Notes: generated from the sequence alone by a model not told the origin. Numbered from the stretch's first letter, positions 36,580 through 57,658 are shown. The stretch: 64,000 nt of DNA from Corylus avellana (GCF_901000735.1 NC_081551.1:20922545-20986544); one strand, 5' to 3'. Numbers and translations: made by a program.

Positions 36580-36876
36580 TCACATAGGCTGATAGGCCTC
36601 ATCAAAATTATTTTTTAGTTTTTTTTTTAGGCAATTTGATAAAAATGAATAATAAATAAATTAAAATAAATTTTTTTCTAGCCTCCTTTGATGGTTAGAG
36701 AAATAATAAATAAATTTTTAAAAAATAATATTAAAATAAAAATAGTGAAAATAAATTATTAAAATAGTGAGGTTGCAAAGAGTGCTATAAAAAAAATGAA
36801 TAGTTAAAATAAATAAAAATGTACTTTAATTATTTTAGTGAGTAAAATTTGATGAAACTGCTAATAATAATACTCT
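36580..36876. mobile_element. Diverged relative of the 10970 MITE
   Basis: Shares GCCTCATCAAAATTATTTTTTAG, the GTGAGG(T/C)TGC centre and the TATTTTAGTGAGTAAAATTTGATGA end with the element at 10970-11357. Confidence 0.5.
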
Positions 36877-38511
36877 AAATAACTGCCTGTGAGAATACTC
36901 GAAATAATTTTTAAGTAGGTTACATTAAATACAACCAAAAAGTTATATATATATATATATATTAGAGTAAAGGCTTGTTTGAGATTGCGTTTAAGGAGCT
37001 TAAAAGTGTTTTTAACATTTAAAAGTCCGTTTTTTTAAAAAAAGTACTCGTTTGGTAAAAAAATTAAAAGCGTTTTTAAGGGTCCAAAAAAACTTAAAAA
37101 TTATCAAAAAAATACTTTTAGTAAAAACTTAAAAATAAAATTTTTATCTAAAATTTCTTTTGATTTAAAAATTTTATTTTTCAAACATAATTTTAAATAT
37201 GCTCTGAAAATCACATCTCATTCAACTCAAAGAGTCGTTAGTACCACTCATTGCATCTTAGGGAGATGAAAACCTCGGTCTAAGTGGTGCTCATCACATA
37301 AAAAAAAATGTCAGTAATGGCGGTAGATAAACCATATTCAATTCCCATAAAGTTTTGGTCGTAGCATTAAATTTTTTGCCTTGAGATAAATTTCCTTTCT
37401 TAATTAATTCCGACCTTTGACGTCGTTAAGGAAACGTCGTCACTCGCAATTTGTACTCATCAGGATCAGCTCTAGCTGGCTTTGTTAGGTAGGGCGAAGA
37501 CTTGAATATAAATAACGGTTGAGAAGTCGTTCTGTTATGTTTGCGGTACAGGTTTGACGTCATGCTTCTGTCGTCATTGACAGATCTTTTTTGGCGTCAT
37601 TCGAAGCGTGAGCTTTCCCACGTTTTATCACTCATCGACGATAATACCAATGGATAGAGACTTTAGAGTGATATATATAAATGCCAAAAAAAAAAAAAAA
37701 AAAAGACGAATTTTCATGACCACGTAATTTATAAAATCGTAGTAAATAGCATTAATATAATTTAATTATGTATAAAGTACTGACAATGAAAGACAACAAA
37801 TGTTTTATCATCCTACGTGGACTCTGAGTCAGCTTGTTTACACTATGTGAACGAAGAATTTCGTTTACCAGAGGCAGAGACCAGCATGTGCCCGGCTGGA
37901 CCCAGCTGTTCATTGCCGTCCTCGAAGATTGTACGGTGTGAACATACATCGTGATTCGTGACATACCAGCCATGTGGATGTGCTCCTTAATTTATTGGTC
38001 TTACATGAGTGCAGGGTAGCTGCAATACTTTTATTTTTTTTTTGGACAACTTATGACAATAAATAATGAAAGATTTAGAAGAAATTTGTTTTTTTCAAAA
38101 AAATAAAAAGAAAAAAAAAATTGTATTAAGGGGGTGACGGTTGGTATATAGAATCAAGATTTTTTTTTTTTAATTTTTTTTTTTATGTCGAGAAACTTTT
38201 TCAAGGCAGGACACTTCAGACCCACTTCTACAAAATAAATCTCGATCCCGTGTACCACACCCTTAAAAATTTTCTTACACAAAACTAGTTAAATTATTGA
38301 CTTTTCATTAAGGAATGTGGCTCTAAAAAATTATTTGCACCCATTAAGTATTGAATCTTAAACTTTGAAAGGAGCAAATCTCAAGACCAAGCCTCCATCA
38401 CATGGGCCAAACCCATGAGTCCAATTTATTTTTATAGGGGTTAAAGCTTATTTTTTAAGCTTAAAAAAATATATATATATATATATATATGTATTTTTAA
38501 GCTTAAAAAAA

Positions 38512-38553
<42 letters not shown>

Positions 38554-39403
38554 TAAAAAAGAAATAGAAAACTGAAAATACTTGGTTATTATGAAAAGTT
38601 AAATGAGACATAGACTCATGAGTCTGGATAAGATCGGATAGGTTCAAGAAACATCATTTAGCCTAATAAGTTAGTGGGATTAAGTCTTGATTGAGATTTC
38701 TAAAAGTCTTTTGATATTTTATTACATAGATTCTTTTCATATCTCAATTGAACACTAAGACCCTTTAAAAAATAAAAAATAAAAAATAAAAATTGAACAG
38801 TAAGATATTTTATTTCATAGATTAATTGAGCCCATATGATAAAAATATTTCAAGGGTTGGTTTGTATTTGTTATTTCGAAAGGTTCTATTCAAAATCAGT
38901 AACTTTAAAATATGCTATGTGAAAACATGATTTTTAAAATTATAAATAAATGTTTGGAAAAATTGTAATTTAGCCTTTAAAATTGTTCATTTAAAAAAAA
39001 ACACATTTTTATCAGATGAGATTTGAAAACGTAGATTTTTATGTGTTTCAAATCGTAATTTTTTAAAAACACAATTCCAAACGATTAATTTTTAGAGATT
39101 TTGTTTAAAATTACACTTTTTATCTATGAAATCACAATGCCAAACACGCTTTAATAAACAAAGGAATAGAAACAGATTTTCTAGCAATTGGTCTTCTTCT
39201 ATTATATAGATTTTTTTTAAGCCTAATTGAAATTAAATAAGTACGAGGGCCGGAAATGAAACTCTCAATTGCATTTAGATGGGCTGATAGCTGGCCCTTA
39301 ACTGGCCCATGATCAGATCTGCAGCCCAAAGCCGCTCTTTCATCTTCAAGCTTCAGACCCTCTCTGTGTCTCACGCGCGCGCGCACACTTCACTGATACA
39401 CAC
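36877..39403. other. Intergenic region upstream of the CwfJ gene
   Basis: Contains GACGTC-rich DNA around 37415-37640 that may be a CACTA-like or other DNA-transposon relic, TA microsatellites at 38468-38490 and 38516-38550, and the promoter of the next gene with a GCGCGCGCGC run at 39375-39384. No further gene seen. Confidence 0.45.
38468..38550. repeat. Two TA microsatellites around an AAGCTT hairpin
   Basis: Two (TA)n runs separated by TGTATTTTTAAGCTTAAAAAAAATACA, which is itself self-complementary; another TTTTTTAAGCTTAAAAAAA palindrome precedes the first run. Confidence 0.8.
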
Positions 39404-39476
39404 ATGGCTTCCCCAAGAATTCTGCTCTGCGGCGACGTTCTTGGCCGCCTCAGCCAGCTCTTCAAGCGGGTCTCAA

Positions 39477-39518
<42 letters not shown>

Positions 39519-42500
39519 TTATGAATGTCTACGTATCTCTAGGGTTTTGTTTTTAATTTCAGGTCAACAAATCGGCGGGCCCATTCGACGCGCTACTCTG
39601 CGTGGGCCAGTTCTTCCCGGAATCGCCAGACCAGCTCGACGAGCTTGCGGACTACACCGAAGGCCGGTCGAAAGTCCCTCTTCCCACGTACTTCATCGGC
39701 GACTACGGCGTCGGCGCTTTTAAGGTACTATCGGCGGCTTCCAGGGACCCTGCTAACAAAGGGTTCAAGATGGACGGCCTCAGGGTCTGTGAGAATCTTT
39801 TCTGGTTGAAAGGCAGTGGCAAGTTCACGCTCCATGGTACGCTTCAAACTTTGCTATTGGATTAATTTGATTTTTAAGAGGCTAGCAGCTAATTTCGATT
39901 AATCTAAGTAGTTTTGATGTAATTGTAGCGTAACGTGGTCAAATAAATTCACAGTTTCGCTTTATGGGGTTACAACATCAATACTGTACTACTTGCTCTT
40001 TTAGCAGCCAACAAGAGTTTTTTTTTTTTTTTTTTATAGTATTTTTAGCAGTCTGTAAGAATGATTTGGTATTTATAATTTAGAAGAAACAAGAATACAG
40101 TATGACATGAGAAATTAGTTCGTTATCTAGAGTGGCATTCATGAGTTTGGTTGACAATGTGATACATTTCTGGGTTAGATTACGAATTGTAAGTGAATGT
40201 CTATAATCACCATATTGAAATTGCATGGTGAATTCTGAATAATCTTGACAAGAAGATTGGCATTTGAATGTATTCTTAATTCAATGATATAGGGTTTTTA
40301 TGAGGACAAATGCTGATGACTTTGAAGTTTTTTTAAAGATGAATAATGACTTGTATTGTTGTTTTTATTAGCTGATTTAATTTTGATTGTAGGGTTATCT
40401 GTGGCGTATTTGTCTGGTAGGCATTCATCCGATGGTCAACAGTTCGGAATGTACACGCAAGATGATGTGGACGCTTTAAGAGCTATAGCTGAGGAACCTG
40501 GAGTAGTTGACTTGTTCCTAACATATCCTTCCTCTATTATGAACTAGGAGCTGTTCTTGAAGTTGGTTATTTTATATGTGATTCTGAATGTTACTTGACT
40601 TTTAATGTGTGGTCTGTTTAATTGACTACCTTCATCATTTACCACTAATGAATGGCCGAGTGGGGTGACAAATGAAGCAGCTACATCTGATCTTCCCCTA
40701 GGATTCTCTGATTCATTTGGCAGCGATTCTACCGTATCGGAATTAGTAGCAGAGATAAAACCACGGTATGTGATGCTTTGGGCTATTCCTGCATGGATCA
40801 TTGTACATAATGTAGGATCAGAATTTACTGCCTCATTGAATAGATATTTTGTTTTTGGAATGTATTTTCCATATTATTTCACATTTTATTGACTGCTTTC
40901 TGGCCCAATATATAATGTATTAAAAGTTTATCTTTGTATTAAAGGAAAATTATATGTTGTTTTTATTGGTTGAACTTTGTCTTCTGTGGTAGGTATCACA
41001 TTGCAGGTACTAGAGGCATTTTCTATGCTCGTGAACCTTACTCTAACATTGATGCTGTGCATGTAACCCGATTCTTGGGTCTTGCTTCTGTTGGGAATAA
41101 AGATAAACAGGTTTGAGTTTCTCGTAATAATTTTTTGTAAGCATTCGTGAACTCTTTTGCCATAATTTTATCTTTTTTTCTTCTTCTTTTTGCAACAAAA
41201 CTATTGATTTTTTATTTTTACCTTTGGCAACATATAGTCTCAACCAAGTATCAGTTAATTGTTTTATTAATGCTGGAATTTCCAAGGATAGCTCCTTTGG
41301 AAAGAGTTGCTAAGGGCATGTCTATTCCTGAGTATAAAGCATGACTACTTCACAGAGATGGCCCTGATGCTGCTAAGCACTTGATTACCTTGGAGGCTAA
41401 TTTTTAACATCACTTGCATTTATATTTTATTTATGATTTCTAGATTCTGCATTTCAAAATTACTTTGGTAAACCTTGCTCTGAAAATGTTGGGCATATGC
41501 ATGTGATGTTCTCTCTTGCATGGGATATCTTTCATTTGCTCGTCTTTTCTTCAACCTTCAGTATTTAGATAATAGCTTCTGTGCATTCTATAACTATTGG
41601 TTGGGAACTTGCTCCACAGAAATTTATTCATGCGATTTCTCCTACTCCAGCATCTGTCATGTCAGCTGTTGAGCTTAGTATGAAGTCCTCAAACACTACC
41701 TTGTCTCCATATACATATTCAGAGCAAACAGTCCATGCCAAGGAAGCCACAAAGAGGCCTAGTGATAGTGTTTATGACTCACAATATTGGAGATATGATG
41801 TCTCCCAAAAACGGCAGAGATATGGAGCAGGAGATGGTCGTCAGCTGTGTTTTAAATTTGTATCTTCTGGGTCTTGTCCGCGAGGGGAAAAATGCAACTT
41901 TCAACATGACAGCAATGCAAGAGAACAGTTTCTGAGAGGTGTTTGTTTGGATTTTATTAACAAAGGAAAATGTGAAAAGGGTCCAGATTGCAACTTTAAG
42001 CACAGCCTGCAGGATGAAGGTGAGAGCAATTCTCACTGGAAACGAGGATCTGAGAATGCTAGAACTAACAGGTTGGTGTTTTATTGAAGTGATATTCATA
42101 TTAACTTAGTCTTTTGTTTTGTGAAGATGTTTGAGTCATTCTTTTTGTTATAAGTATTTTTTTTAAGTGAATGGAGTTCATTAAAAACCAAAGGACGCAC
42201 CCAAGTACACTAAAAGTATAAAAGAGAAACACTTAAACAGAGAAAGAAAATAAATAAATAAAGTCATGAGAATTAGATTTATGAAAACAATCATAAGTAA
42301 CAATTCATTGAAAAAGGGTATAAAAAAAGAAGGCCTTTAGCTTTGCCATCGTCCTCTCATTGTCTTCAAAGCTCCGGTTATTACTTTCTCTTTAAATGCA
42401 CCACATCAAACAGAGCGGAATCATCTTCGACAATACTTTACTTTGAGAATATAGATGTATGTGTGTGTGTGTATTTATATTTATATTACATATGTCCTTT

Positions 42501-45076
42501 TGGTGCTGAGTAATGCTCGATAATTTATTTTTATCCTACAATTGTCCAATGATGTTGATGTGGCACTCCAAATCAACCATTGGATCCTATTTTTTATTTA
42601 ACAAGAATTAATTTAAGGGTTAATTGGGAGTGCCACGTCAGCCATGTTGGATAGAACTATAGTATCTGGCACTTCTCTTTAATGCTTATTCATTCTTATG
42701 AAATGATCCAGTCTCTTATATTAACTATCTGTCTTGCAACTGAGTTACAGGTCAAAAGAGTGCTGGTTTTGTATTTCAAGCCCCAACGTAGAGTCACATT
42801 TAATCATCAGCATAGGAGAGCATTACTACTGTGCACTGGCTAAAGGCCCGCTTGTTGAAGACCATGTACTAATAATACCTATTGAGCATTTGCCTAATAC
42901 CCTTTCACTACCACAGGAACATGAAACTGAGCTTCTTGGATTCCAGAATAGTCTCAAGAGGTATTATAAGAATCAAGGGAAATCAGTTGTTTTCTTTGAG
43001 CGGGTTTCAGAACGTATTACTCATGCTAATCATCAGGTAAAAGATTTCTCCTTTGCAAGTTCCTTTATTAGATGCATATTGTGTTAAGACTTGGGAATGG
43101 CTGACAATCACCCAGTGATTCCAATCTTTCCATGCATGACAAGCCACTCTTGTTGTTTCCACTACTGAAGATCCTACTTAGGCTGAAGAATATGAACTTT
43201 GTATTTTAACCTTCTTCTTTTTTTCCTTATTTTTCTTTGGGTAAATTTCATTTATTCCACACATTCCTTGTGTAGGCTATTCCTATTCCATCATCCAGAG
43301 CGGCTGCTGTTCAAGATATATTTAACTTAGCTGCTGAAAAGCTGGGATTTAAATTTGTGGCCTTGAAAAGTAAGTTTTAATGTTCAAGTGTGTACTTCAA
43401 GTTCACTGTGCCAATTGGCTCATAAATATTGCCCTGGATCCTTCAAATCCTTAATGCCTGAGTTTTCTGCCACAACCTTGTTTTCCTGTGCCCTAATATG
43501 TTGTCTATAGAAGATATGAATGTTTAATTAGTGGGTGTGTGGAAATAAATAGATTCAATAGATATCACAATTTGGTTTTGAGTTCTCCCCCCAACCAACA
43601 CGCAAAAAAAGAAAAAAAAAAAAAATTCAAGAATGATGCTTGTAATATCTATGCATGTTGCAACATCTACTATTTCTTGGCTTCCACTGTATCTTAATTC
43701 TGTTATTCTCTTTATTGTAGCGAATGAGAATGCTGATGGAAGAAAATTGTTGAGGACACAATTCAATAGGGAGTTTAACTTCTTCTATGTTGAACTCCCT
43801 AATGGTACAATATTATCACATTTGGTTGAGGAAAATGAGAGTTTTCCTGCTCAATTTGGACGCGAGGTAAGCTGCTTGGTATCTATTATGTATATTTGTT
43901 CAAAATGTGCATATCTTTTTCTCATTCTTTTTCCCCAAAATATGGAATTCGCCAACTCATGCAATATCCACAATACTTGGCTGTGTCCCAATATTTGTTC
44001 TCAGGGCTACCTAGATTAGTGTAGTGCTAGTCAGCCATGGGATGCTAGAGGACCTTCAGGCTTCGTTATTTGAAATTTGACTGATATATTTCAGTATTCT
44101 ATTTTTGAATTTAGATTTCATTGAAATGTCTACCCACCCTCATAGAGGTCAATCAAATATGTTTGTATTTTTAAAACAACAGTTGAGTTTCATGGTATTT
44201 TCTTCATTCTCATTAGGGATAGTGACACAAGACAACTAGGATGTGCTTGGTAGCCAACAACAAACTTTCAATAAGCAAGTCAGATGTATGTTAATTTCTA
44301 GATGCATTAAGGAAACAAATATATGCACCAAATGACTCACATTTCACTTTTTATGCTTGACCATTTTGTTAGTGGTGACAAAAACGGGGGAGAGTTTGCT
44401 CGTCTTAAATGACAAAGTTGTTCGCATTATCATGTAAACCATGAATTTTGGTTGTGGCATGGCTATTGTAGATACTTGTTTTTGGTCCAAGCTATTGTAC
44501 TAGCATGAAAATTATGTAACATTTAGATTGGAACATCACCTTCCATGGGAATGACTATATGTCAGATTTTATTACTCTTCACAAGCAGCAGAGTTATTCC
44601 CCGCATTGTTGAACATTTGTGTAGTGGTTTTTGTTTAATTGCGCTTGTCATGACTTTGGACTTTCTTTCTTAACTATATTGGGTTAGTGGTCTTAATGAG
44701 TTATTTCTTGTTAGCCTCCAATTGAGTGGAGTACAGAATTTCACAGCATATCTGTTTATTGTAAAGATTCTGATGCATGGAGAGCTCATATGAATCAATA
44801 TAAATTTATTTTTGTCAGAATTTCTTTGGGTAAAATTTAAACCCCTGCCCCGCCCTTCCAACCCAAAATAAAGAATCTAATCTCATAGGAGATGGAATTG
44901 TCATGGAAAAACAATTGAAATGTTATAGCATGTAATCTATGCTGCAGGTTCTGGCAGGCTTGCTGAAGATAGCAGATAGGGCTAATTGGAGGAATCATGC
45001 AGATAGCAAAGAAGAGGAAACAAAGATGGCAGAAAATTTCAAGAGTCGATTTCAAGAATTTGATCCAAATAAGTGA
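39404..45076 (+). CDS. CwfJ/CWF19L1-like protein with two CCCH zinc fingers
   Basis: Ten-exon gene for about 607 residues: 39404-39478, 39563-39836, 40393-40522, 40646-40765, 40993-41110, 41620-42071, 42751-43036, 43276-43369, 43721-43866, 44948-45076; the summed length is divisible by three. The N-terminal third (ILLCGDVLGRLSQLF, LPTYFIGDYG, HGLSVAYLSGR) is the metallophosphatase-like CWF19L1 domain. Two C-x8-C-x5-C-x3-H fingers lie near residues 316-367 (CFKFVSSGSC..., CLDFINKGKC...). The C-terminus carries CwfJ_C_1 (HIT-like; KECWFC, HYYCALAKGPLVEDHVLIIP) and CwfJ_C_2. CWF19 proteins associate with late or intron-lariat spliceosomes and lariat debranching, so a nuclear RNA-processing role is expected. 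Arabidopsis has the same domain combination (I believe At5g56900). Intron 3 is of U12 AT-AC type. Confidence 0.92.
39479..39513. repeat. CT microsatellite in intron 1 of the CwfJ gene
   Basis: About seventeen CT units start at the 5' splice site (GTCTCTCT...), so the donor is an unusual GTCTCT rather than GTAAGT-like. Confidence 0.75.
40523..40645 (+). other. U12-type AT-AC intron
   Basis: The intron starts ATATCCTT, a full match to the U12 donor consensus, and ends CCAC. TTAATTGAC at 40618-40626 matches the U12 branch-point consensus TTCCTTRAC at seven of nine positions, with the branch A about 20 bases from the acceptor. It joins TTCCTAAC to TAATGAATGG and so restores FLTNEWPSGV. No GT-AG alternative keeps the frame. 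Confidence 0.92.
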
Positions 45077-47688
45077 TTTTCCAGTAACAGAAGCCAGGAC
45101 TGATGCATAATGTATTGTAATTCTAATGTACACGTCTACAGAGATTCTTTATTAGTTGGTGAGGGATGCTACCCGCCTTAGAAAGGTACTTTTGACTTCT
45201 TAAATTTTAGGGCACCAGAGCCCACTGGTCAATGTAGTTGACATTGATTTGTCATTTGAACAATGCTGAGGATTTGTTTTTTGGTGTCCTAGGTGGAAGA
45301 ACACCCGCCTAGATGCACACTGCACCTGGCAGTCTCCACTGCTCCCTACAAAGATTGCCAGCCAACTGTCTATCATCTCTGGTAACCAGTGGAATTAAGA
45401 GGTATCCTCCTTAACAGACGAGATGCTTGAAACTGATTTTCCTTCACAGTAATTTATGTTTCAAGTCAAGGCAGAGATAAGACAAGTTTAGGCACCCGAA
45501 ATATACGTATTGTGCCGTATGTATTCAGCGGGGGATTTTAGTCTTCACAACCAGAATTTTGATGTCTGCCACATGTTTGCAAATACTTCCTGTTAATCTT
45601 ATGTCACCTGCAAATAACCAAGTAACAGCCACAATTTGCAATTTAGAAATAGAAATTTTTTACATCAATCTATACAAAGCCTTCATGCATCCAAACAAGT
45701 TCCTAGGTGGCTACTGGGGTATGATTTTATTCACTTTGTGCATTGCTGCTGTGTTTTGTTTTGTTTTTTTTTTTTTTTCCCTAAGCTGTGCATTGTTGCA
45801 GTTGGAATTTATTGTGCAAGGATTCCCTGCAATTTGGTGGGGTTGGTGGGTTCCGCGGCTTCAATTCGGGCAACATATTGCAGTGGATCCCTATCCAAAT
45901 TCATTAGAGAGGGTATATAAAAGTTGTTGTTATTGTGATATAACGTTTTCTTCTTTGTTGGAATGATTCGTAGCTTTGAAATTATGCCGGGTTTGTGAGG
46001 TGAATTGACCAAATTGCGAAATCGCGAGATGGTTCCCGCTTAATCCGGGTCTTGGGGGCCCACGAAGGGTCGTGGAAGTCATAGTGGGCACTGGGCTATC
46101 CAAATGAGTGGTTCCTTGAGAAATAGGTTTGGTAGGAGAGTCGTCCCCCTGGCCCCTGCTACAAAGAAAAAAAAGGGATGGTGGGGGGTTTGGTAAGGGG
46201 AATCCAAATATTCATTCAAAAAAAAAAAAAAAAGGATGGTTCTTTTTCAGCCTTAAACGGGGAAAAAACAAAAGCTTGATGGAATCGAGTGCTCTCTCGC
46301 TGCATAATTTCACGTGGGTTGTAAAAGTGGTTGGGATGTTCTTGGGATGGTCCCATGTTTCTCTTAAGCTTTCAGGAAGGTAGACCACTGGCCTTTGCTG
46401 AGCTGTGCCTGTTACACCACTCGGCTTCATTGGCACAATGGTCCTGTAAGGATTACGGTTTTTTTTTTTTTTCTTTTTTTTTTCCCCCTACTTTTAGGCC
46501 AATTAAATTTAAAAAAAAAAAAAAAGAAAGAAAGAGAAGCTCATTGTTTTCATCTGCTAACCGACAGTAAGACAAGGACAGAAGCTTTAAAAAAAAGGTA
46601 AGGATTTCGGGGGGTTGGTTTTAATTCTTTAGGAAAATTAAATTGGAGATCGAAATGCATTATTTGATATGTTTTGTTATGAATGACTTAGAACATGTGC
46701 GGATGTTGTAAAAATGAGAGCTTTATATCACATGGATGAACTCATCCAAATGATTATTATTATTATTATTTTTTTTAAAAAAAAAGGAAAATTGGGGGTT
46801 TTAATTCTAGTTTAACCATATGATGAATTCAACCGAAAGTACCAAACTTAATTTTTTTTTTCCCGTTAATAAAAGGGAGGAATAAGTTGTATTAAATAAT
46901 CCCACAACCGATAGGACTGTTTTGTCTCACATCTCATATGCTCAACAAGGGAAAGCAAAAGCTTTCCATGTGTGACAAAAAAAAGGTACAAACTCTTCAA
47001 ATGGTCCATCACAGATTTACATGGGGGCACAATCTTTGTGGCTTGGATCTATCTCCACAAGATGCTCCTTAGCTGTCGGATTACATTTGAAGATGTAGAT
47101 ATTCACGGGTCGCCTTCCCTGCAGTCAAATTCAACAATTAATATGATTACCATGGTGGGCCAAATAAATTACCTCACAAAAATCTGCCCATTCATTTTCT
47201 TTATGGTTAAGTTCAAAGGTCTAACTCGTTTAATTAAATAGGTCGAATTATAGTTGACTTATATTGTCACCCCTAATTAGGGATCATGAAAATTGACATT
47301 ATTTTATCAAGAATGAGTTAATATGCCTAGTCCATGTTTCATAGGCATTTGAGCTTATCACCATTATCTTCATTAAAAGTGTTCAAATCAACTAGCCCGA
47401 CATTCGATTTATCCTTGACTCAGTTTCAATTTGCACGGGTCAATTTACGACCGTAATAGAGTCCGATGTGTGAAGAGTTTTATTACGGTGTGCTAACCAA
47501 TAAATATCTCTTTCTTTTCTTGGGAGAAATAAGAAAGACCGTTTGATGAATGAGTTGATGGGGGATGGTGATTGCTAAACCATACATGTTACAATATACT
47601 TTTACCAATACCATACACTAAAAGGACTTTGTTTGTTATATCCTTTTTATAAAGCTAAATTATATCTAAATCAAGAAGAATCAGAGGG

Positions 47689-47720
<32 letters not shown>

Positions 47721-48368
47721 CAGAGGGTGATGTGTCAGAGTCCAGCTTTGACACATGCCACACAGTCGCTATCTCAAACCAGGCCAACAGAAACAACCGC
47801 AAAAACCAGGAAGAAAAAGAGTCAAGCAAACCCATTAAAAAACCACAAGACTTTCAACTCAGACGTAAAAGTTGATTCATTTCCCATTAACTCCCACTCA
47901 ACTTCAACCTTCCCATTAAAATATTGACCAAAATCTCTCTCTCTCTCATCCAACCAAACTTCTTTCTCTCTCTTTTAAAAGTGTCTGTTAACTTAGCATT
48001 GTGTCCTTGCCTGTTTTTGTAGGTTGTAATTCCATTCAAGAACCTATGCCAGTGAGGGCTGTTCTGTCACATATGGCAATCTCAAAGCTCTGCAATTTCC
48101 AGAGCTTAAGTTTTGAGAAAACGATTGCTTGGCTTTCTTCCACCAAACCCTTTTCTGGGGTTCTCTATAGACTCTATTCTCATTGCTTTGCTCTCACTAT
48201 TTGTGGGTCTTCTTTAATTTAACATCCCCTTTTGTTCTTGCTTCAAGTTGTCGACTCCTAGTTTACTAATTTATTCGTTTCTTTTTTATTATTGTATTGG
48301 TGTTTTTAATTTGTTCACCATCATTGAGAAGGTTGGGTAAGAGATTTTCAGATTTGTTGTTATATCTG
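45077..48368. other. Intergenic region between the CwfJ gene and ALE2
   Basis: Begins with the CwfJ 3' UTR. It contains homopolymer-rich DNA at 46140-46530 and a TA microsatellite at 47689-47717. The final 400 bases are the CT-rich ALE2 leader. A 58-codon upstream open frame starts at ATG 48046 and ends at 48222; whether it is in the transcript is unknown. Confidence 0.5.
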
Positions 48369-55866
<7,498 letters not shown>

Positions 55867-57658
55867 TGCTGTTAATCCCTTCTCTATTGGTTGATTTCTC
55901 TTTTCATTATTTGAACTCAGATTTGAAAGCACAAGCAGGAATTTTTTTACCTCATGCAGACAAGAATGGTTTGTTGAGGCTTCAAACTGGGATGTGAGCA
56001 AGTTCTGAATTGGGAGTGCAGTTCTTTGCAGCCCTAAATTAACTCCTGGATTCAAATGCTTATTGGGAAGGGTGTGAATCTAATTTTGATTAATAAGTGT
56101 CCAATGGTGATGGTGACAGGGCCTCCATTGTCTGTTTATACCTTAAATAAAAAATAATTCCGGATCGAGGCTACCATAACATTGTTAAATTTTAAATCCA
56201 CTGAGGTGTATTTGAGGGGAAAACATAAAAAGGGAGGGTTGCTCTTGTTACTGAAATGTATAGAACAATTTGTATCAGGAAATGCATCCATTCCCCACTT
56301 TCAGTGCTGTGAATTTTGTAGTAACTTTTGGTAGGATGAAAGTAAAATCATTTGACACAGAAAATATATACACCCTTTCTTGTTACTGAAATGTATAGAA
56401 CAATTTGTATCAGGAAATGCATCCATTCCCCACTTCCAGTGCTGTGAATTTTGTAGTAACTTTTGGTAGGATGAAAGTAAAATCATTTGACACAGAAAAT
56501 ATATACACCCTTTCTTGCCAATCACTTTCAAATATAGGCTACACAAAACGCATGCATGCATATGTACATGCTCACACACACACACACACGCATGCACAAA
56601 CATATAAACCACAAAAGTTTTGGTTTAATGTTGGGAATCATGTTTTCATCACCAAATAGCAGAGAAGAGAAGGGTAATTTGATGGTTACTCTACAACCCA
56701 AAATCTATCTTCTGAATTATTAAATCTTTGAATCTCCGTTTCTATACATGGTGAGAAGTACCACTTAGATATGAAACATACTAACAAATATCAATGTTGT
56801 TTGTTTTAAAAGATCCTACAATATTAACTTGCAAGTTATTTTTATTTTGTCCTAGCCAACGAACCAATCAGGGGAATAAATGTATCCTTTTTAATGTGTT
56901 TTGGTTTTAGTTTCTAATGTAATAGAAAGGTCAAAACTATTTTTTATGTTTTTGGAGGATTAAGATCCACAACAATTGTCGCATTCCCACTTTTGAAAAT
57001 CCAGGCTGTTCAATACATCGAACGGCCTAGATTTTTAAAATTGGGGATCCAACAATTCTAAATAAATTGTCTTTAATTCTGGTCCGTTTTTTGAAATGTT
57101 TTGTGTTTTAAGTTGTTTAGTATTATATTTATCCTGAGAACAACAAAAATACAAATCCTTGAATACTACATACATAACATCATACTTGCATAAGATTGAA
57201 CATCAAGACCTATCATTTCATAAGTGTTATAACTTACCTTGGTAAAATTTTCACCTCAATTTCAAATATTTTTCTTTGTTTTATTTTGATCAATTTGTCA
57301 CTCACAATCTTTATATATATATATATATTGTTAACTTATTATTTATCATTTTAAATATAAATTTATATTTTAAATTAAATTGATATTGATGTGATATAAT
57401 CTTAACTATTTTATTTAATTTAAGATGAACGACTAAGATTAAGAGAATTCTATATATAGCAATTTTAGAGGACGAGCAATTATTTAATCTCGGCAGTTTT
57501 GATAATGTGTCACGCTATGAGCCGTTAGATTTATCAAAGGAACCCGAACGGGGTTCTCATATTGACCGAGAGACTCGACTGCACCACTAGAGCTGAGTTC
57601 AGAGTCGTCGCTACAAGCCGCGAGAAGCAGAAGCTCCGAAAGGCGAAAACCGCTTGTG
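55867..57658. other. ALE2 3' region and TMEM258 5' region
   Basis: Contains the ALE2 3' UTR, the 135-bp tandem repeat (56246-56515), a CA microsatellite at about 56573-56588, AT-rich DNA, and from about 57490 the probable TMEM258 leader. No other gene seen. Confidence 0.5.
56246..56515. repeat. 135-bp tandem repeat, two copies
   Basis: Two head-to-tail copies (56246-56380 and 56381-56515) starting TGTTACTGAAATG or the near-identical junction and ending ACACCCTTTCT. I saw one difference (CACTTTCAG/CACTTCCAG). Lies downstream of the ALE2 stop codon. Confidence 0.92.

Noticed and set aside
37415..37640. GACGTC-rich stretch considered as a CACTA transposon end
   Set aside because: No CACTA terminus or matching inverted end was found; only mentioned in the intergenic description.
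41240..41410. Possible extra exon (FPRIAPLERVAKGMSIPEY) in intron 5 of the CwfJ gene
   Set aside because: It does not fit the family sequence. KDKQ joins directly to KFIHAISPTP at 41620 in the correct phase.
42140..42470. A-rich segment in a CwfJ intron considered as a LINE/SINE tail
   Set aside because: No boundaries, target duplication or conserved domain could be identified.
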